In this document: positions 34,559 to 43,596 of the stretch, piece after piece
How positions within the stretch are numbered: the stretch's first letter is position 1
Layout: each line of letters opens with the position of its first letter
Source: Alkalihalobacillus sp. YIM B00296
GTDB taxonomy: Bacteria > Bacillota > Bacilli > Bacillales > Fictibacillaceae
Direction of reading: 5' to 3'
NCBI RefSeq assembly: GCF_020179385.1
Contig: NZ_JAIBLJ010000006.1
Location: 20,433 to 84,432 of the forward strand
DNA: 64,000 nucleotides
Notes under the pieces: model-generated
Database searches by the model: none
Told to the model about the DNA's origin: nothing
The model's input: only the letters and a program-made list of their open reading frames with translations
Program-made: the position numbers and the translations under genes

Positions 34559-34638
34559 TATTTGCTTTTGTTAGTGCTAAGGTAACTAAGGTTTAATCTG
34601 AGCTAACACTTGATTTCGACAAGTTTGTAAATTGCTAT

Positions 34639-34670
34639 TAGCGAATTCGCGACACTCCAGCGGGAAAAGA
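34639..34670 (-). repeat. Interspersed repeat, short inverted copy
   Basis: AGCGAATTCGCGACACTCCAG and the following CGGGAAAAG are the reverse complement of the right end of the repeat at 24.8-25.0 kb, with only about two differences. It lies in the gap before the MBL-fold gene. Confidence 0.6.
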
Positions 34671-34716
34671 TACCTTTAGCAACGCCTTTATTAAAAGAAA
34701 GATTGGTGCGATTATA

Positions 34717-35619
34717 ATGAAACTATGCCAAATTGATCACAGATGCTATTATTTTCAAGGACCTGTCAATGTCGGTTATATCAATCAAGGTGATGATGGG
34801 GTCCTGATTGATACCGGCATCGACAAACAGGTGATGAAGCATATCATCAGGCAATTGTACGAAAAGTCGCTGCCAATCACCCATTTGTTCATAACGCACG
34901 CCCATGCAGATCATTATGGAGGGGCGAAATTTCTCCAGAACCAAACAAACATAAGGACCATCGCCCCAAAAATTGAAGAAGCAATCCTGCGGAATCCTGT
35001 TTTGGAACCGATGTACCTCCTGCAGGGGAACCGACCGCTAGATGAGTTGCGGAATAAATTTTTAGAGGCACCGCCAATTGCCATTGATCATATTGTTACA
35101 GAGGGATTAATGTGCTTTGGTTCTATTGAAGTTGAGCTGATCGCTTTACCAGGTCACAGTGTCAACCAACTCGGTGTCAAAGCCGGAAACATCCTGTATG
35201 CAGCGGATGGATATTTTGGAGCTGAACAACTCGAGAAACACAGGATTCCATTTATTATTGATGCGGATGCTACATTGGCTACTATTGAGAAGCTTTTATC
35301 ACTGACCAATGTTGGAATGGTTCCGGGCCATGGTACATATGAAGAAAACCCTGCTCAAACCCTGATTCGAAATTATGACCATCACGTATCGATCGTTACA
35401 ACGATGTACGAAACCCTTCAGGAATATAAGGAGGGCTGTAGTTTTGAAGTTTTCATGAAAGAAATGTGTAAGAGGTGGGAGGTCTCATTACCATCGTTAT
35501 CGGTTTGGTCCCTATACCGGACAGCCCTCTATGCCTATATCATCAAAGGGATTGAAGATAAACGGATCACCTACCGAATCAAGGAATATTCTCCATATTT
35601 CTTTTTATTAGAAGAATAG
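34717..35619 (+). CDS. MBL-fold metallo-hydrolase
   Basis: A 300-residue metallo-beta-lactamase-fold hydrolase. The metal-binding HAHADH (residues 61-66), LPGHSVNQLG, AADGYFG and MVPGHGTYEE occur in the standard order. It is cytosolic, with no signal peptide. A C-terminal helical part (about 215-300) resembles that of RNase J-unrelated glyoxalase-II-like proteins in many Bacillus genomes. The substrate is unknown; the family includes thioesterases, lactonases and phosphodiesterases. It stands alone, just downstream of the short repeat copy. Confidence 0.85.
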   Translation: MKLCQIDHRCYYFQGPVNVGYINQGDDGVLIDTGIDKQVMKHIIRQLYEKSLPITHLFITHAHADHYGGAKFLQNQTNIRTIAPKIEEAILRNPVLEPMYLLQGNRPLDELRNKFLEAPPIAIDHIVTEGLMCFGSIEVELIALPGHSVNQLGVKAGNILYAADGYFGAEQLEKHRIPFIIDADATLATIEKLLSLTNVGMVPGHGTYEENPAQTLIRNYDHHVSIVTTMYETLQEYKEGCSFEVFMKEMCKRWEVSLPSLSVWSLYRTALYAYIIKGIEDKRITYRIKEYSPYFFLLEE

Positions 35620-35752
35620 CCCGTTCATAAAAGCAGTTGGTGTCCTGTTGGCAAATCAGCCGGCAGGCTATTTTATTTTGACCATCCAGGCGCGTTTAGT
35701 CCTTCCTCAATCCGTACATACTAAGAAAACATGCAATGAGGGGGAAGGACAT

Positions 35753-36439
35753 ATGCATATTCTATCGACTACAACGGAATTATTTGTAGGTTTTATTGCC
35801 CTATTTCTGATGACAAAAATATTGGGTAAAGTATCTCTCGCTCAAATTACGATTTTTGATTTCATTTCAGCTGTTGTCCTTGGGGAACTAGTCGGAAATG
35901 CAATCTATGATGATGAGGTAAATGTCGGCTCTATCCTTTTTGCAATAGGGTTGTGGGGTACTTTGATCTTCATCATGGAATTCTTCACCCAAAAGTTCCG
36001 TGGTTCAAGGAAACTTCTTGAAGGTAGTCCCTCTATCATCATACGGGATGGATATTGTGATAAAAAGGAAATGAAAAAGAACAAAATGGATTTGAATCAA
36101 CTTCAGAATCTATTGCGGCAAAAGGACGTGTTTTCCATCAGAGAGGTGGCCTTTGCGATCATCGAGACAGATGGTTCTGTTAGTGTCATGAGAAAGCCGG
36201 AATATGAAACACCGACGCTTTCGGATATGGGTTTACCGCAAAAACCAGTTTATTTGCCATTTACCTTTATTAATGATGGAAAGGTCGACTGGGAAAACCT
36301 TAAGAAGGCGGGATTTGATGAAGCATGGCTGAAGAAAATCCTTCAAAAACATCACATCGACCATTATGAAGAAATATTCTATCTGGAATGGAAACAAGAT
36401 GAAGGTGTCCACATCAGTAAAATGCCTGCTGAAAGTTAA
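35753..36439 (+). CDS. YetF/DUF421 family membrane protein
   Basis: A 228-residue protein with about three N-terminal membrane helices (residues 8-80), in the phrase TKILGKVSLAQITIFDFISAVVLGELVGNA, which is typical of DUF421. Two small soluble YetF repeats follow (about 90-215; SIREVAFAIIETDGSVSVM and a second copy near KPVYLPFTFINDGKVDWENL). The ATG at 35753 is chosen because GAGGGGGAAGGACAT precedes it; an earlier in-frame start lacks such a site. YetF-type proteins are linked to spore or envelope biology in some Bacilli, but their activity is unknown. A bidirectional terminator separates it from yjcF. Confidence 0.85.
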   Translation: MHILSTTTELFVGFIALFLMTKILGKVSLAQITIFDFISAVVLGELVGNAIYDDEVNVGSILFAIGLWGTLIFIMEFFTQKFRGSRKLLEGSPSIIIRDGYCDKKEMKKNKMDLNQLQNLLRQKDVFSIREVAFAIIETDGSVSVMRKPEYETPTLSDMGLPQKPVYLPFTFINDGKVDWENLKKAGFDEAWLKKILQKHHIDHYEEIFYLEWKQDEGVHISKMPAES

Positions 36440-36460
36440 TTTCAGATTCGTATCCAGTAA

Positions 36461-36488
36461 AAAAACGACCTTTGAAGGGTCGTTTTTA
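36461..36488. terminator. Bidirectional terminator
   Basis: AAAACGACC (36462-36470) pairs with GGTCGTTTT (36478-36486) around TTTGAAG. A and T runs flank both sides, serving the convergent genes. Confidence 0.88.
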
Positions 36489-36911
36489 AAATTCTTTTTT
36501 CATTGCAATATGTGGGATACCAGCATCCATGAAGATATCCGAGTATGTGTGATAACCTAAGCGTTGATAGAATGGTTCAGCATGAGTCTGTGCATAGAGG
36601 ACGAACTTTTTACAACCTCTTTCAGACCCTGTATGCTCTAATTTTTGCATCAACATCTTACCTGCCCCAGTACCCCTGAATTCCTTGAGAATGCAGACAC
36701 GTTCAACTTTTCCATAATCCTCTACAAAGCGTAAACGTGCTGCTCCAATAGCCTTATGGTTATCACTGTAAATGACGAAATGAATGGATTCTGACTCGAA
36801 TTCATCAATTTCTTCTTCTTCAGGCACATTTTGTTCCTCAACGAATACTTTCGTCCGTACTTGGAAGGCATCCTCTAATTTTCGATCGTTGTCAACAACT
36901 TCAACTTTCAA
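36486..36911 (-). CDS. yjcF: GNAT-family N-acetyltransferase YjcF
   Basis: A 141-residue acetyl-CoA-dependent acetyltransferase. Motifs of the GNAT fold are visible: the start VRTKVFVEEQNVPEEEEIDEF, the core KVERVCILKEFRGTGAGKMLMQ with the RGTGAG acetyl-CoA loop, and FYQRLGYHTYSD near the end. It lies five bases downstream of yjcG in the same direction, as in B. subtilis, and they are likely co-transcribed. The substrate is not known. Confidence 0.88.
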   Translation of the reverse strand: MKVEVVDNDRKLEDAFQVRTKVFVEEQNVPEEEEIDEFESESIHFVIYSDNHKAIGAARLRFVEDYGKVERVCILKEFRGTGAGKMLMQKLEHTGSERGCKKFVLYAQTHAEPFYQRLGYHTYSDIFMDAGIPHIAMKKEF

Positions 36912-36916
36912 TTTGC

Positions 36917-37435
36917 TCAGCGGACCTTTCCTAGATGGAAGGTTTCATATACTGTCCAGGAACCATTTTCAAGTTGATATAACAATTGGAATCGATCGAT
37001 CTCTTCCTTATGGTCGATATCCATCATCTTAAGGGATTCCAGAACATCATGATGCTCTTCGTCTGAGAGGTTTTGAGCAACTGTTATATGAGGGACGAAA
37101 CGATACGGACGTTCACTGTAAAGTTCTTCCTGATGTAATTGTTCATGAAGCTTCATCAATCTTTCTTCTTCTTTTACTTTGAAATGAATGACATTGTTTA
37201 CTGGATGAAATGATGCGACTTTATAGACGTGCAAGGTGAAAGGTTGGATGTTATCAGAAATTTCATGGACTTGTTGTGCTAATTCTTTCAATTCAGCCTC
37301 GTCCTCGACATAAAACGGTTCCTTTAAAGTCAAGTGAGGAGCGATTAATGCATAGTGAGGATCATAACGTTTTCGATATGAATTTATAAGGTCTTGTAGT
37401 TTTTTCGATGGAAAAATCGCGATACCGTATTTCAT
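36917..37435 (-). CDS. yjcG: 2H phosphoesterase-like protein YjcG
   Basis: A 172-residue protein of the 2'-5' RNA ligase / 2H phosphoesterase superfamily. The two catalytic HxT motifs are PHLTL (H34, T36) and PHITV (about residue 119). The characteristic IFPSKKLQDLINSYRKRYDP start matches YjcG. The ATG at 37435 follows AAGAGGAGGGTAATT; a longer in-frame start at 37462 lacks such a site. It is probably an RNA-modifying or cyclic phosphodiester-cleaving enzyme, with unknown substrate. It forms the yjcG-yjcF pair. Confidence 0.88.
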   Translation of the reverse strand: MKYGIAIFPSKKLQDLINSYRKRYDPHYALIAPHLTLKEPFYVEDEAELKELAQQVHEISDNIQPFTLHVYKVASFHPVNNVIHFKVKEEERLMKLHEQLHQEELYSERPYRFVPHITVAQNLSDEEHHDVLESLKMMDIDHKEEIDRFQLLYQLENGSWTVYETFHLGKVR

Positions 37436-37543
37436 AATTACCCTCCTCTTACTGAATAACATGCATGTTGTTGTCGAACTTAATCTATTATAGCAAATTT
37501 TCTCACTATTTCATACTATATACAACATCCCAATTAGAGGGCA

Positions 37544-38269
37544 TTACTCTGAAAACATATATTTTAGGGCTTTTGGAATGTCAGGTTGCCAATATTTCCA
37601 GCTATGGCCTCCATTAAATTCTTCATAATGATAATCAAAAGATCGCTCTAAAAAAAGTTTATTCAGTTCACGATTCGGTTCAATGAAGTTCAACACCTCT
37701 CCATTAGTCGTTTCTACTTCGGTCTCTTGCTTTCCTGCAACATGATAAATGGAAAGAAGCGAAGGATCCTTGATTTCCGAAACTTCTTTCATAATCCCTT
37801 CATCAATGTATGGCGATTGAAGAATCACTTTCCCGAACGTCCTTGGGTAGGATGCTGCTATTTTTAAAGAAACCGTAGCACCAAGGGAATCACCAACCAA
37901 TACTCTGGCACTTGCAAGTTCGAGGGTGGAAAATTCTGCTTCAATGTATGGCACGAGTTCATTCACAAGAAAACGTACGTATTGATCGTTCTGTTCACCG
38001 GAAGGATGGTATTTCCTCCTGCGGTCTTTTACACTTTTGTATGGAAGCCCGATAATGATGAATTCGTCGATTTCACCTTCTTCAAATAACTCTTCAGAAG
38101 TACGGGCTAACCTTCCTAACCTGAAATAGTCATCCCCATCTTGTGCAATCAATACAGAATACCTTAATAAAGGTGTATAGGATGGAGGAAGGTAGACGAG
38201 CATTTTGATTTCCTCATTTAATATTTCACTATGAATTGTCTTATCTATAGTAATACCTTTTTGTTTCAT
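37544..38269 (-). CDS. yjcH: Alpha/beta-hydrolase esterase YjcH
   Basis: A 241-residue esterase of the enterochelin-esterase-like (Fes/esterase D) alpha/beta-hydrolase group. LVYLPPSY and LIAQDGDDYF precede the nucleophile elbow GDSLGA (S128). The catalytic histidine is in NGGHSWKYW near the end. GGAGG lies 11 bases before the ATG at 38269; an in-frame ATG at 38302 would add 11 residues. The gene order yjcH-yjcG-yjcF matches B. subtilis. No signal peptide, so it is cytosolic. Confidence 0.85.
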   Translation of the reverse strand: MKQKGITIDKTIHSEILNEEIKMLVYLPPSYTPLLRYSVLIAQDGDDYFRLGRLARTSEELFEEGEIDEFIIIGLPYKSVKDRRRKYHPSGEQNDQYVRFLVNELVPYIEAEFSTLELASARVLVGDSLGATVSLKIAASYPRTFGKVILQSPYIDEGIMKEVSEIKDPSLLSIYHVAGKQETEVETTNGEVLNFIEPNRELNKLFLERSFDYHYEEFNGGHSWKYWQPDIPKALKYMFSE

Positions 38270-38385
38270 CTTTAAATCATCCTCCAAAATGAAAGCAGAC
38301 ACTTTAATCTGAGATTCATTCTATCATAAATGCTATAATGAAATTAAGTATAAGCCATGGAACTAGCAGAGAGAGGAGACTGACA

Positions 38386-38940
38386 ATGAATAAACGTATT
38401 CACAGCAAGGAAGTGAAAGCTGCAACAATGAACCTTTTGAAGGAACGCGGTGTTAGTATCATGGATGTAGCTGAAATCGTTTACGACATGCAAAGTCCAT
38501 ATGCGCCAGGATTGAAAATGGATGATTGTATTGAAAGTGTGGAAGCAGTATTGGATAAGAGAGAAATGCAACATGCCTTATTGGTTGGTATTGAACTGGA
38601 TAAATTGGCTGAGCAGAACAAGTTGTCTGAGCCGCTTCAATCGATTGTTGAAACAGATGAAGGTTTGTTCGGAATCGATGAAACGATCGCTATGGGTGCT
38701 GTTTATGGATATGGTAGCATCGCGATTACAACATTCGGCCATCTTGATAAACAAAAAGTAGGGATCATCCAAAAATTAGATACGAAACGTGGCAATGGTG
38801 TCCATACGTTTCTAGATGATCTAATTGCAAGTTTAGCTGCCAATGCTTCAAGCCGATTAGCCCATCGTATTCGTGATCGTGAAGAAAATCTAAAGGAGGA
38901 AGAGATGCGAAAACGTGATGAAGAAGAGAGAATCGGTTAA
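38386..38940 (+). CDS. YutG/phosphatidylglycerophosphatase A-like protein
   Basis: A 184-residue protein that resembles the YutG family (annotated as PgpA-like phosphatidylglycerophosphatases). It has an N-terminal helical part (ERGVSIMDVAEIVYDMQSPYAPGL) and a second part with DEGLFGIDETIAMGAVYGYGSIAITTFGHLDK. It ends VHTFLDDLIASLAANASSRLAHR. No membrane helix is obvious, unlike E. coli PgpA. The ATG at 38386 follows GAGAGGAGACTGACA. Enzymatic activity toward phosphatidylglycerophosphate is inferred from the family only. Confidence 0.75.
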   Translation: MNKRIHSKEVKAATMNLLKERGVSIMDVAEIVYDMQSPYAPGLKMDDCIESVEAVLDKREMQHALLVGIELDKLAEQNKLSEPLQSIVETDEGLFGIDETIAMGAVYGYGSIAITTFGHLDKQKVGIIQKLDTKRGNGVHTFLDDLIASLAANASSRLAHRIRDREENLKEEEMRKRDEEERIG

Positions 38941-39005
38941 TATACAATGTAGGTTGGCCGAAGATCATCAGGTCGACCTACTGCCAAATTTCTTTAAAAA
39001 TAACG

Positions 39006-39034
39006 TTGACAATTTCGTTGATTATAAGTATAGT
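39006..39034 (+). promoter_or_regulatory. Sigma-A promoter of tRNA-Val
   Basis: TTGACA (39006-39011) and TATAGT (39029-39034) with a 17-base spacer, placing the start near 39041, just before the tRNA. Confidence 0.75.
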
Positions 39035-39054
39035 AATACTTGTCCGCTGAAAAG

Positions 39055-39130
39055 GATCCGTTAGCTCAGTTGGGAGAGCGCCACCTTGACAGGGTGGAGG
39101 TCACTGGTTCGAGCCCAGTACGGGTCACCA
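39055..39130 (+). tRNA. trnV: tRNA-Val (anticodon GAC)
   Basis: The 76 bases fold as a complete tRNA with encoded CCA. The acceptor stem pairs GATCCGT with ACGGGTC (one T-G pair). The D arm has GCTC/GAGC, and the anticodon stem CCACC/GGTGG encloses the loop TTGACAG, so the anticodon is GAC. The T arm has ACTGG-TTCGAGC-CCAGT. The discriminator A and CCA end at 39130. An integrase remnant begins about 130 bases downstream, making this tRNA a likely integration site. Confidence 0.95.
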
Positions 39131-39145
39131 TAACAGATAATCCAG

Positions 39146-39172
39146 AACCCTTTGAAATATAAGGGTTTTTAT
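39146..39172 (+). terminator. Terminator after tRNA-Val
   Basis: AACCCTT (39146-39152) pairs with AAGGGTT (39161-39167), followed by TTTATT. Confidence 0.8.
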
Positions 39173-39263
39173 TATGTCTAAGATTAATACAGTTTATACA
39201 TATTTTCACTATAACAGGCAAATTGGGGTTTTGAATGAAAAGAAAAAGACAGCTAAAAAATAG

Positions 39264-40085
39264 CTATCCTTTCATAAATAATTGATTCAATTTGTCTGCT
39301 ACTTCTTCATCTGCATGTTTTATATAGTGGCCATAGATATTCATTGTGGTTTTAATGTCAGCATGACCTAAACGCTCTGAAATAACTTTAGCATGGACAC
39401 CTTGATTAATTAAAAGTGTGGCTGCTGTGTGGTGTAGATCATGGAAGCGGATATACTTATAACCGGTACGTTTGAAAAACCTTCTCCACCAAGTACCTGG
39501 TACTGTAGATAATACGGTTTTCCATTCCAGGTAGAGAATACAAAGAAATTGGATCCACCTTCCCATAGTTCGGCAGCTTGTAGACGTTCTTTCTTTTTAA
39601 CAAGATTGTATGCTTTTAATTCCTAATAAAAATCTAGGAGGAACGACAACACGAGTCTTTCCGTTTTAGGTTCTTTCAGCTTGTAGCCTTCTTCTTTTGT
39701 GTATTGAAGAGAATGGTTAACCTGTATGGTTCGATTCTCGAAGTCAATATCTTCCTATTGTAAACCTAATATCTCCCCACGTCTTAAACCTGTCATAATG
39801 GCGGTGTAATCATTATTCTTTGATGTAGTGGTTATCCTTTAGCTTCTGGAATAGTTCTTTGACTTCTTCCTCTGTATATACCTCTGTTTTGTTTTGAGTC
39901 ACCTTAGGGCATTTAACGCTTTCTAATGGATTCGACTTAATCAACTTACATTCATAAGCACGACTAAAAATGTCACGTAGTACTCTGTAAGGATATTGAA
40001 TACTGGATGAAGATAAACCGCCTTCTTTTCCGTCTTTCCGTATCCGTCCTGTTCTAAGCTATCCAGATAGTTAATGATATGGAAA
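39264..40085 (-). pseudogene. Tyrosine recombinase (phage/ICE integrase), broken
   Basis: Read over several frames this is a phage-type integrase. There is a core-binding part with YPYRVLRDIFSRAYECKL and EVYTEEEVKELFQKLKDNHY (about 39825-40000). A catalytic segment TGLRRGEILGL is followed by a stop near 39757, then IDFENRTIQVNHSLQY. The C-terminal box HDLHHTAATLLINQGVH with ERLGHADIKTTMNIYGHY holds the HxxH and Tyr residues (39264-39566). Stops and frameshifts separate the pieces, so it is not functional. Its place beside a tRNA gene is typical of integrative elements. Confidence 0.85.
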
Positions 40086-40139
40086 AGAGCGAGAGGGACG
40101 GTTTAATGCCGTCTCTTTTTTATTTAAGGGGTGAACAAC

Positions 40140-40256
40140 ATGAGAAAGCCTTGTAACGTACCAGGCTGCATTAAATTTGCTATTAAAGGACTAGTCCATT
40201 GTAAACATCATGAAAATCTTATAAAAGGCGTAAAGCAAGGTAAGGGGGATTTATAA
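40140..40256 (+). CDS. Small zinc-finger-like phage protein fragment
   Basis: A 38-codon frame (MRKPCNVPGCIKFAIKGLVH...) with a C-x4-C ... C-x2-H arrangement. It resembles the N-terminal zinc-binding knob often seen in phage HNH endonucleases. It ends one base before the start of the next gene. A hairpin resembling a terminator (GACGG/CCGTC near 40094-40112) precedes it. It may be a remnant and not a complete gene. Confidence 0.4.
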   Translation: MRKPCNVPGCIKFAIKGLVHCKHHENLIKGVKQGKGDL

Positions 40257-40735
40257 ATGGCTGCAATACCAGTAAACGTTAAGCAAAATATCGATAAAAT
40301 GTATGACAAACAAAGGGAAACGCAATTACAGAAATTAAGAGAAAGTCAACAAAAGGCCACATCTGAAATTAATCTACAAAAGAAACAAACAGACCGAGAC
40401 TATTACAACAAACGAAACCAAGCCGACGTAGTTAATATACAAAGTCAACGTTCTTTACGCGAGAGAATGGCGGCATTAGGTCAAACGAGTGCTAATATCT
40501 CTGGTCAAATTGCATTACAATCTTCCCGTCAAAATACTTTGGGTAGTTTGAACGAACGCACAAGGGTCGGGATTCGGATGACTTAAATAAAGCGGAAAGA
40601 GTCTAAACGCGCCTCCAAAATTTGGTTCGTGACTATCAAGATTTCTTCGGTAGAGATATTAACGACAATATCACTCAATGGGAATTAGATTCCTTTGAAA
40701 AGTTCAAGAAACGGAAAAGGGAACGCATTGGATAA
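40257..40735 (+). pseudogene. Phage-like protein, truncated
   Basis: The open frame 40257-40586 encodes a Gln/Arg/Lys-rich helical protein (about 109 residues, coiled-coil-like: QRETQLQKLRESQQKATSEI). After the stop the other frames continue with NLVRDYQDFFGRDINDNITQWELDSFEKF, so a longer protein has been broken near 40575-40615. The composition and its position behind an integrase suggest a phage structural or packaging protein, but I do not recognise it. Confidence 0.5.
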
Positions 40736-40743
40736 ACAAGTCA

Positions 40744-41469
40744 ATGCAATTAAAAACATTTCCAAAAAGAAAAACAAAAAGAAAGATGATGGTGGGTATA
40801 GGTGAATTCTTCTTTGGTAAGTATCCAGGGGAACGCATGCAGAACCTATGGCACTCTGTTAATCCCTTTGATGATGTAACGGCAAAGGAAGCAGCTGAAC
40901 GGAATAGGGAATTGAACAAAGAATAGTCCCCATTCATGCAAGAAGCAAACAGAGCGCAAAGGCATTGGATGAATAAAGCGACTTTGGGAACGTTGGAGAA
41001 CCTTGGGAAACGAAACGGTATTGATACAGATACGTTCGATAAGAGAAAAGGTATAGGTGCTGCGGCAGACATAGGATATAACTTAGCCGGTTATTTGGCA
41101 CCAGGTGTAGGGATTGTTAAAGCTTTACGTGGCACCAAACTAGGTGCTAAGTCTAATTCAGTCGGTCAACTTGCTAAAGAAGGTGCTATAACAGCCGGAA
41201 CGATGGCAGGTGCTGAAATTGGATTAAATGAAGGTCTTAATCCAGACGATCAGAACTGGAAACAGAACCTTACACAATTCGGTATTGAAACGACAGCCGG
41301 CGCAGTATTAGACCCTGCGTTAGTAAAAGGGTTACCAGCTGCAGGAAATAAGCTTATAGCCGGCCTAATCCGTATAACAATAGTAGAGCGTTGTTGTTCA
41401 GTCCTAGTGCAACATCTGAATCGTCAGAGTACTATGATAATAATGAAAGGGATTGTGAGAATCTCTTAA
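40744..41469 (+). pseudogene. Phage-like structural protein, broken by an in-frame stop
   Basis: Two frames, 40744-40926 and 40936-41469, are in phase and separated by one TAG at 40924-40926, so they were once one protein. The second part has Gly/Ala-rich hydrophobic stretches (DIGYNLAGYLAPGVGIVKAL and EGAITAGTMAGAEIGL) like membrane-seeking segments of phage virion or tape-measure-like proteins. The end looks truncated. It is followed by a strong terminator. This is probably a leftover of the element that entered at tRNA-Val. Confidence 0.55.
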
Positions 41470-41473
41470 CGAT

Positions 41474-41518
41474 AAAAGCTTCAATTCCCTGGTATGGAAA
41501 GGAATTGGAGCTTTTTTG
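41474..41518 (+). terminator. Terminator at the end of the phage remnant
   Basis: AAAAGCTTCAATTCC (41474-41488) pairs with GGAATTGGAGCTTTT (41501-41515), with one wobble pair, then Ts. Confidence 0.85.
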
Positions 41519-41663
41519 TATTTTATTTAGACAATAAGTGAAAGGATTCCCCGGAAAAAGAACCAAACATAATTGGTACGCCGCCAAGAAAGACTAAGTA
41601 ATGAATGGTATAGAAGCAAAAGAAGTATGCTATAAGTAATCATTGCATATATGGAGGAACCTA

Positions 41664-42422
41664 ATGAAGAAAAAAGTTACCATCATAGGTGGAGCCGGGA
41701 CGATTGGTACGATTTTGAAGAAAGGTCTCAGCGATAAATACGATCTCACCATCCTCGATAAAGCCATACCTTTTGATATAGAGAATTTTATCCAAGTGGA
41801 CGCAACAAATTTTGAACAATTGATAAGAAGTATCCCTAAAGATTCAGATGCTCTTATTAATTTATTAACGATTAAAACAGAGAATGACTTATATAATATC
41901 AATCAGTTTCAGGAAATGACAGAGATCCATTTTACCTTATCTTTCTATATTATGCATGCTGCGATTACATTAGGTATCCCTAAGGTTGTTTATGCTAGTA
42001 GCAATCATACAACGGATTATTATGAATATGACGGTGTTTCCACTTTAAGTAGGGAAATTACAACGAATGATTATCCGTTTTCACGTGGTCTTTATGGCGT
42101 ACTAAAGCTGGCATCAGAAAATATTGGACATATCTTAGCTCGTGAAAATGAAAATTTTTCGCTCATTAATTTACGAATAGGTAGTGTACAAAAAAATGAG
42201 TTAAAGGCATTAAAAGAAAAGAAACGATTACATTATACGATCCTAACTCATGAAGATGCGGTACATCTTTTTGATCTTGCTCTTCAATCAACTGTTAAGT
42301 ATGGAACATACTATGGTGTTTCTAATAATCCTGGAAAACCTTGGTCTACTGAAAATGCATGGAAGGAATTAGGGTTTGTATCAAAATGCAATGCAGTGGA
42401 TGTGTTAAATGAGAATGAATAA
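41664..42422 (+). CDS. NAD-dependent uronate dehydrogenase-like SDR
   Basis: A 252-residue extended SDR with GGAGTIG near residues 9-15 and a YGVLK catalytic pair. Its C-terminal half runs LRIGSVQ...LHYTILTHEDAVHLFDLALQ and ends YGVSNNPGKPWSTENAWKELGF. That layout resembles uronate dehydrogenases (Udh), which oxidise glucuronate or galacturonate to the aldarolactone. The ATG at 41664 follows ATGGAGGAACCTA. It opens the plant-polysaccharide region next to pectin genes, which suits galacturonate as substrate. The function is inferred, and other sugar SDRs are possible. Confidence 0.6.
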   Translation: MKKKVTIIGGAGTIGTILKKGLSDKYDLTILDKAIPFDIENFIQVDATNFEQLIRSIPKDSDALINLLTIKTENDLYNINQFQEMTEIHFTLSFYIMHAAITLGIPKVVYASSNHTTDYYEYDGVSTLSREITTNDYPFSRGLYGVLKLASENIGHILARENENFSLINLRIGSVQKNELKALKEKKRLHYTILTHEDAVHLFDLALQSTVKYGTYYGVSNNPGKPWSTENAWKELGFVSKCNAVDVLNENE

Positions 42423-42708
42423 ATTAGAAAATTTACACATTTTTTATATCGTTAGTGAAAGACTTCTTTTCCTTTTATATCCTTCCTTAAAAATTCATAT
42501 GATATTGGGAAATGAATTAAGGCTTAAGATTAGTCCTTAAGAAATAGGATATTAGACATAATCCTATTCTCGATTTATGCTCACCTCCTTTCTTTTTTAA
42601 TCGATATGCAAGGCTTTTTTCTTATCTCTAAGGAACTGATTATATTTTTAGACAAGTCACCTATTTATAATCAAAATTGTAAGAAAATTCACCTTAGGAA
42701 GGAAGCGA

Positions 42709-43595
42709 TTGATTAAAAGTAGGAATGGTTTTAAAAGGTGGTTACAAATTACAAATACGGAGCCGATTGAAATCTTCATAAAAAATGGTGTTTATAAAGA
42801 AGTTGTGAGAATACCTGCTGATAAACCTTTTATTCGCTTGATTGGTGAAAGTGCAGAAAAAACGATTCTTACGTATGATAACATGCAAAAAAACCAAGAC
42901 CAGAAGGCGGAACACAACAAGCGGAAGTGCAAGTGTTTACCTTTATGCAAGGGATTTTACAGCTGAAAATTTGACAATGGAAAACTCCTTTGATGAAAGT
43001 CTAGTAGAAGGAGGCTCACAAGCAGTTGCCGTTTATACACGTGGCGACAGAATGAAGTTTCATAATGTTCGCTTTATCGGGAATCAAGATACCCTTTATG
43101 CAAATGCGGGAACACAATATTTTAGTCAATGTTATAATGAAGGGGATGTCGACTTTATTTTCGGAGGGGCAAGAGCGGTATTTGAAGATTGTGATATTGT
43201 CTCTGTTGACCGTGGTTCAACGACGAATAATGGATATATTACAGCAGCAAGTACAAACATAAGTGAACCATATGGTTTTCTCTTTATTAATAGTCGCTTG
43301 AAAAAGTGAAGCTGCGAATGGAACGGTTTATTTAGGGAGACCTTGGCATCCTGGTGGTGACCCGAATGCTATTGCAAGCGTCGTATTTAAAAAGTGTGAA
43401 TTAGGAGCACATATCCATCAAGAGGGCTGGACAGATATGTCAGGCTTCAGCGCAAAAGAAGCTAGATTTTATGAGTACCAAAACGAAGGACCTGGTGTGA
43501 ATACGTCTCGACCACAACTAACTGAAGAAGAAGCAAAACAGTATACGGTTGAGAATGTTATTAAATGGCTGGAATCCAAAACAATAATCTTGTAA
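42709..43595 (+). pseudogene. Pectinesterase (CE8), frameshifted
   Basis: Joined frames read as a pectin methylesterase: TEPIEIFIKNGVYKEVVRI, then SASVYLYARDFTAENLTMEN and GGSQAVAVYTRGDRMKFHNV. Next come IGNQDTLYANAGTQYFSQC and GDVDFIFGGARAVFEDCDI (with both catalytic Asp regions), then NGTVYLGRPWHPGGDPNA. It ends VENVIKWLESKTIIL at 43595. Frameshifts lie near 42900 and near 43305, and the N-terminal part with the usual TIQEAI segment is missing. It is not functional as it stands. A terminator follows directly. Confidence 0.85.
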
Positions 43596-43596
43596 G

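Noticed and set aside
40257-41469. An intact prophage
   Set aside because: Integrase and structural genes are broken and no lysis, terminase or capsid set is present.
39131-41663. Second attachment site for the tRNA-Val element
   Set aside because: No copy of the tRNA 3' end was found by eye in this interval.
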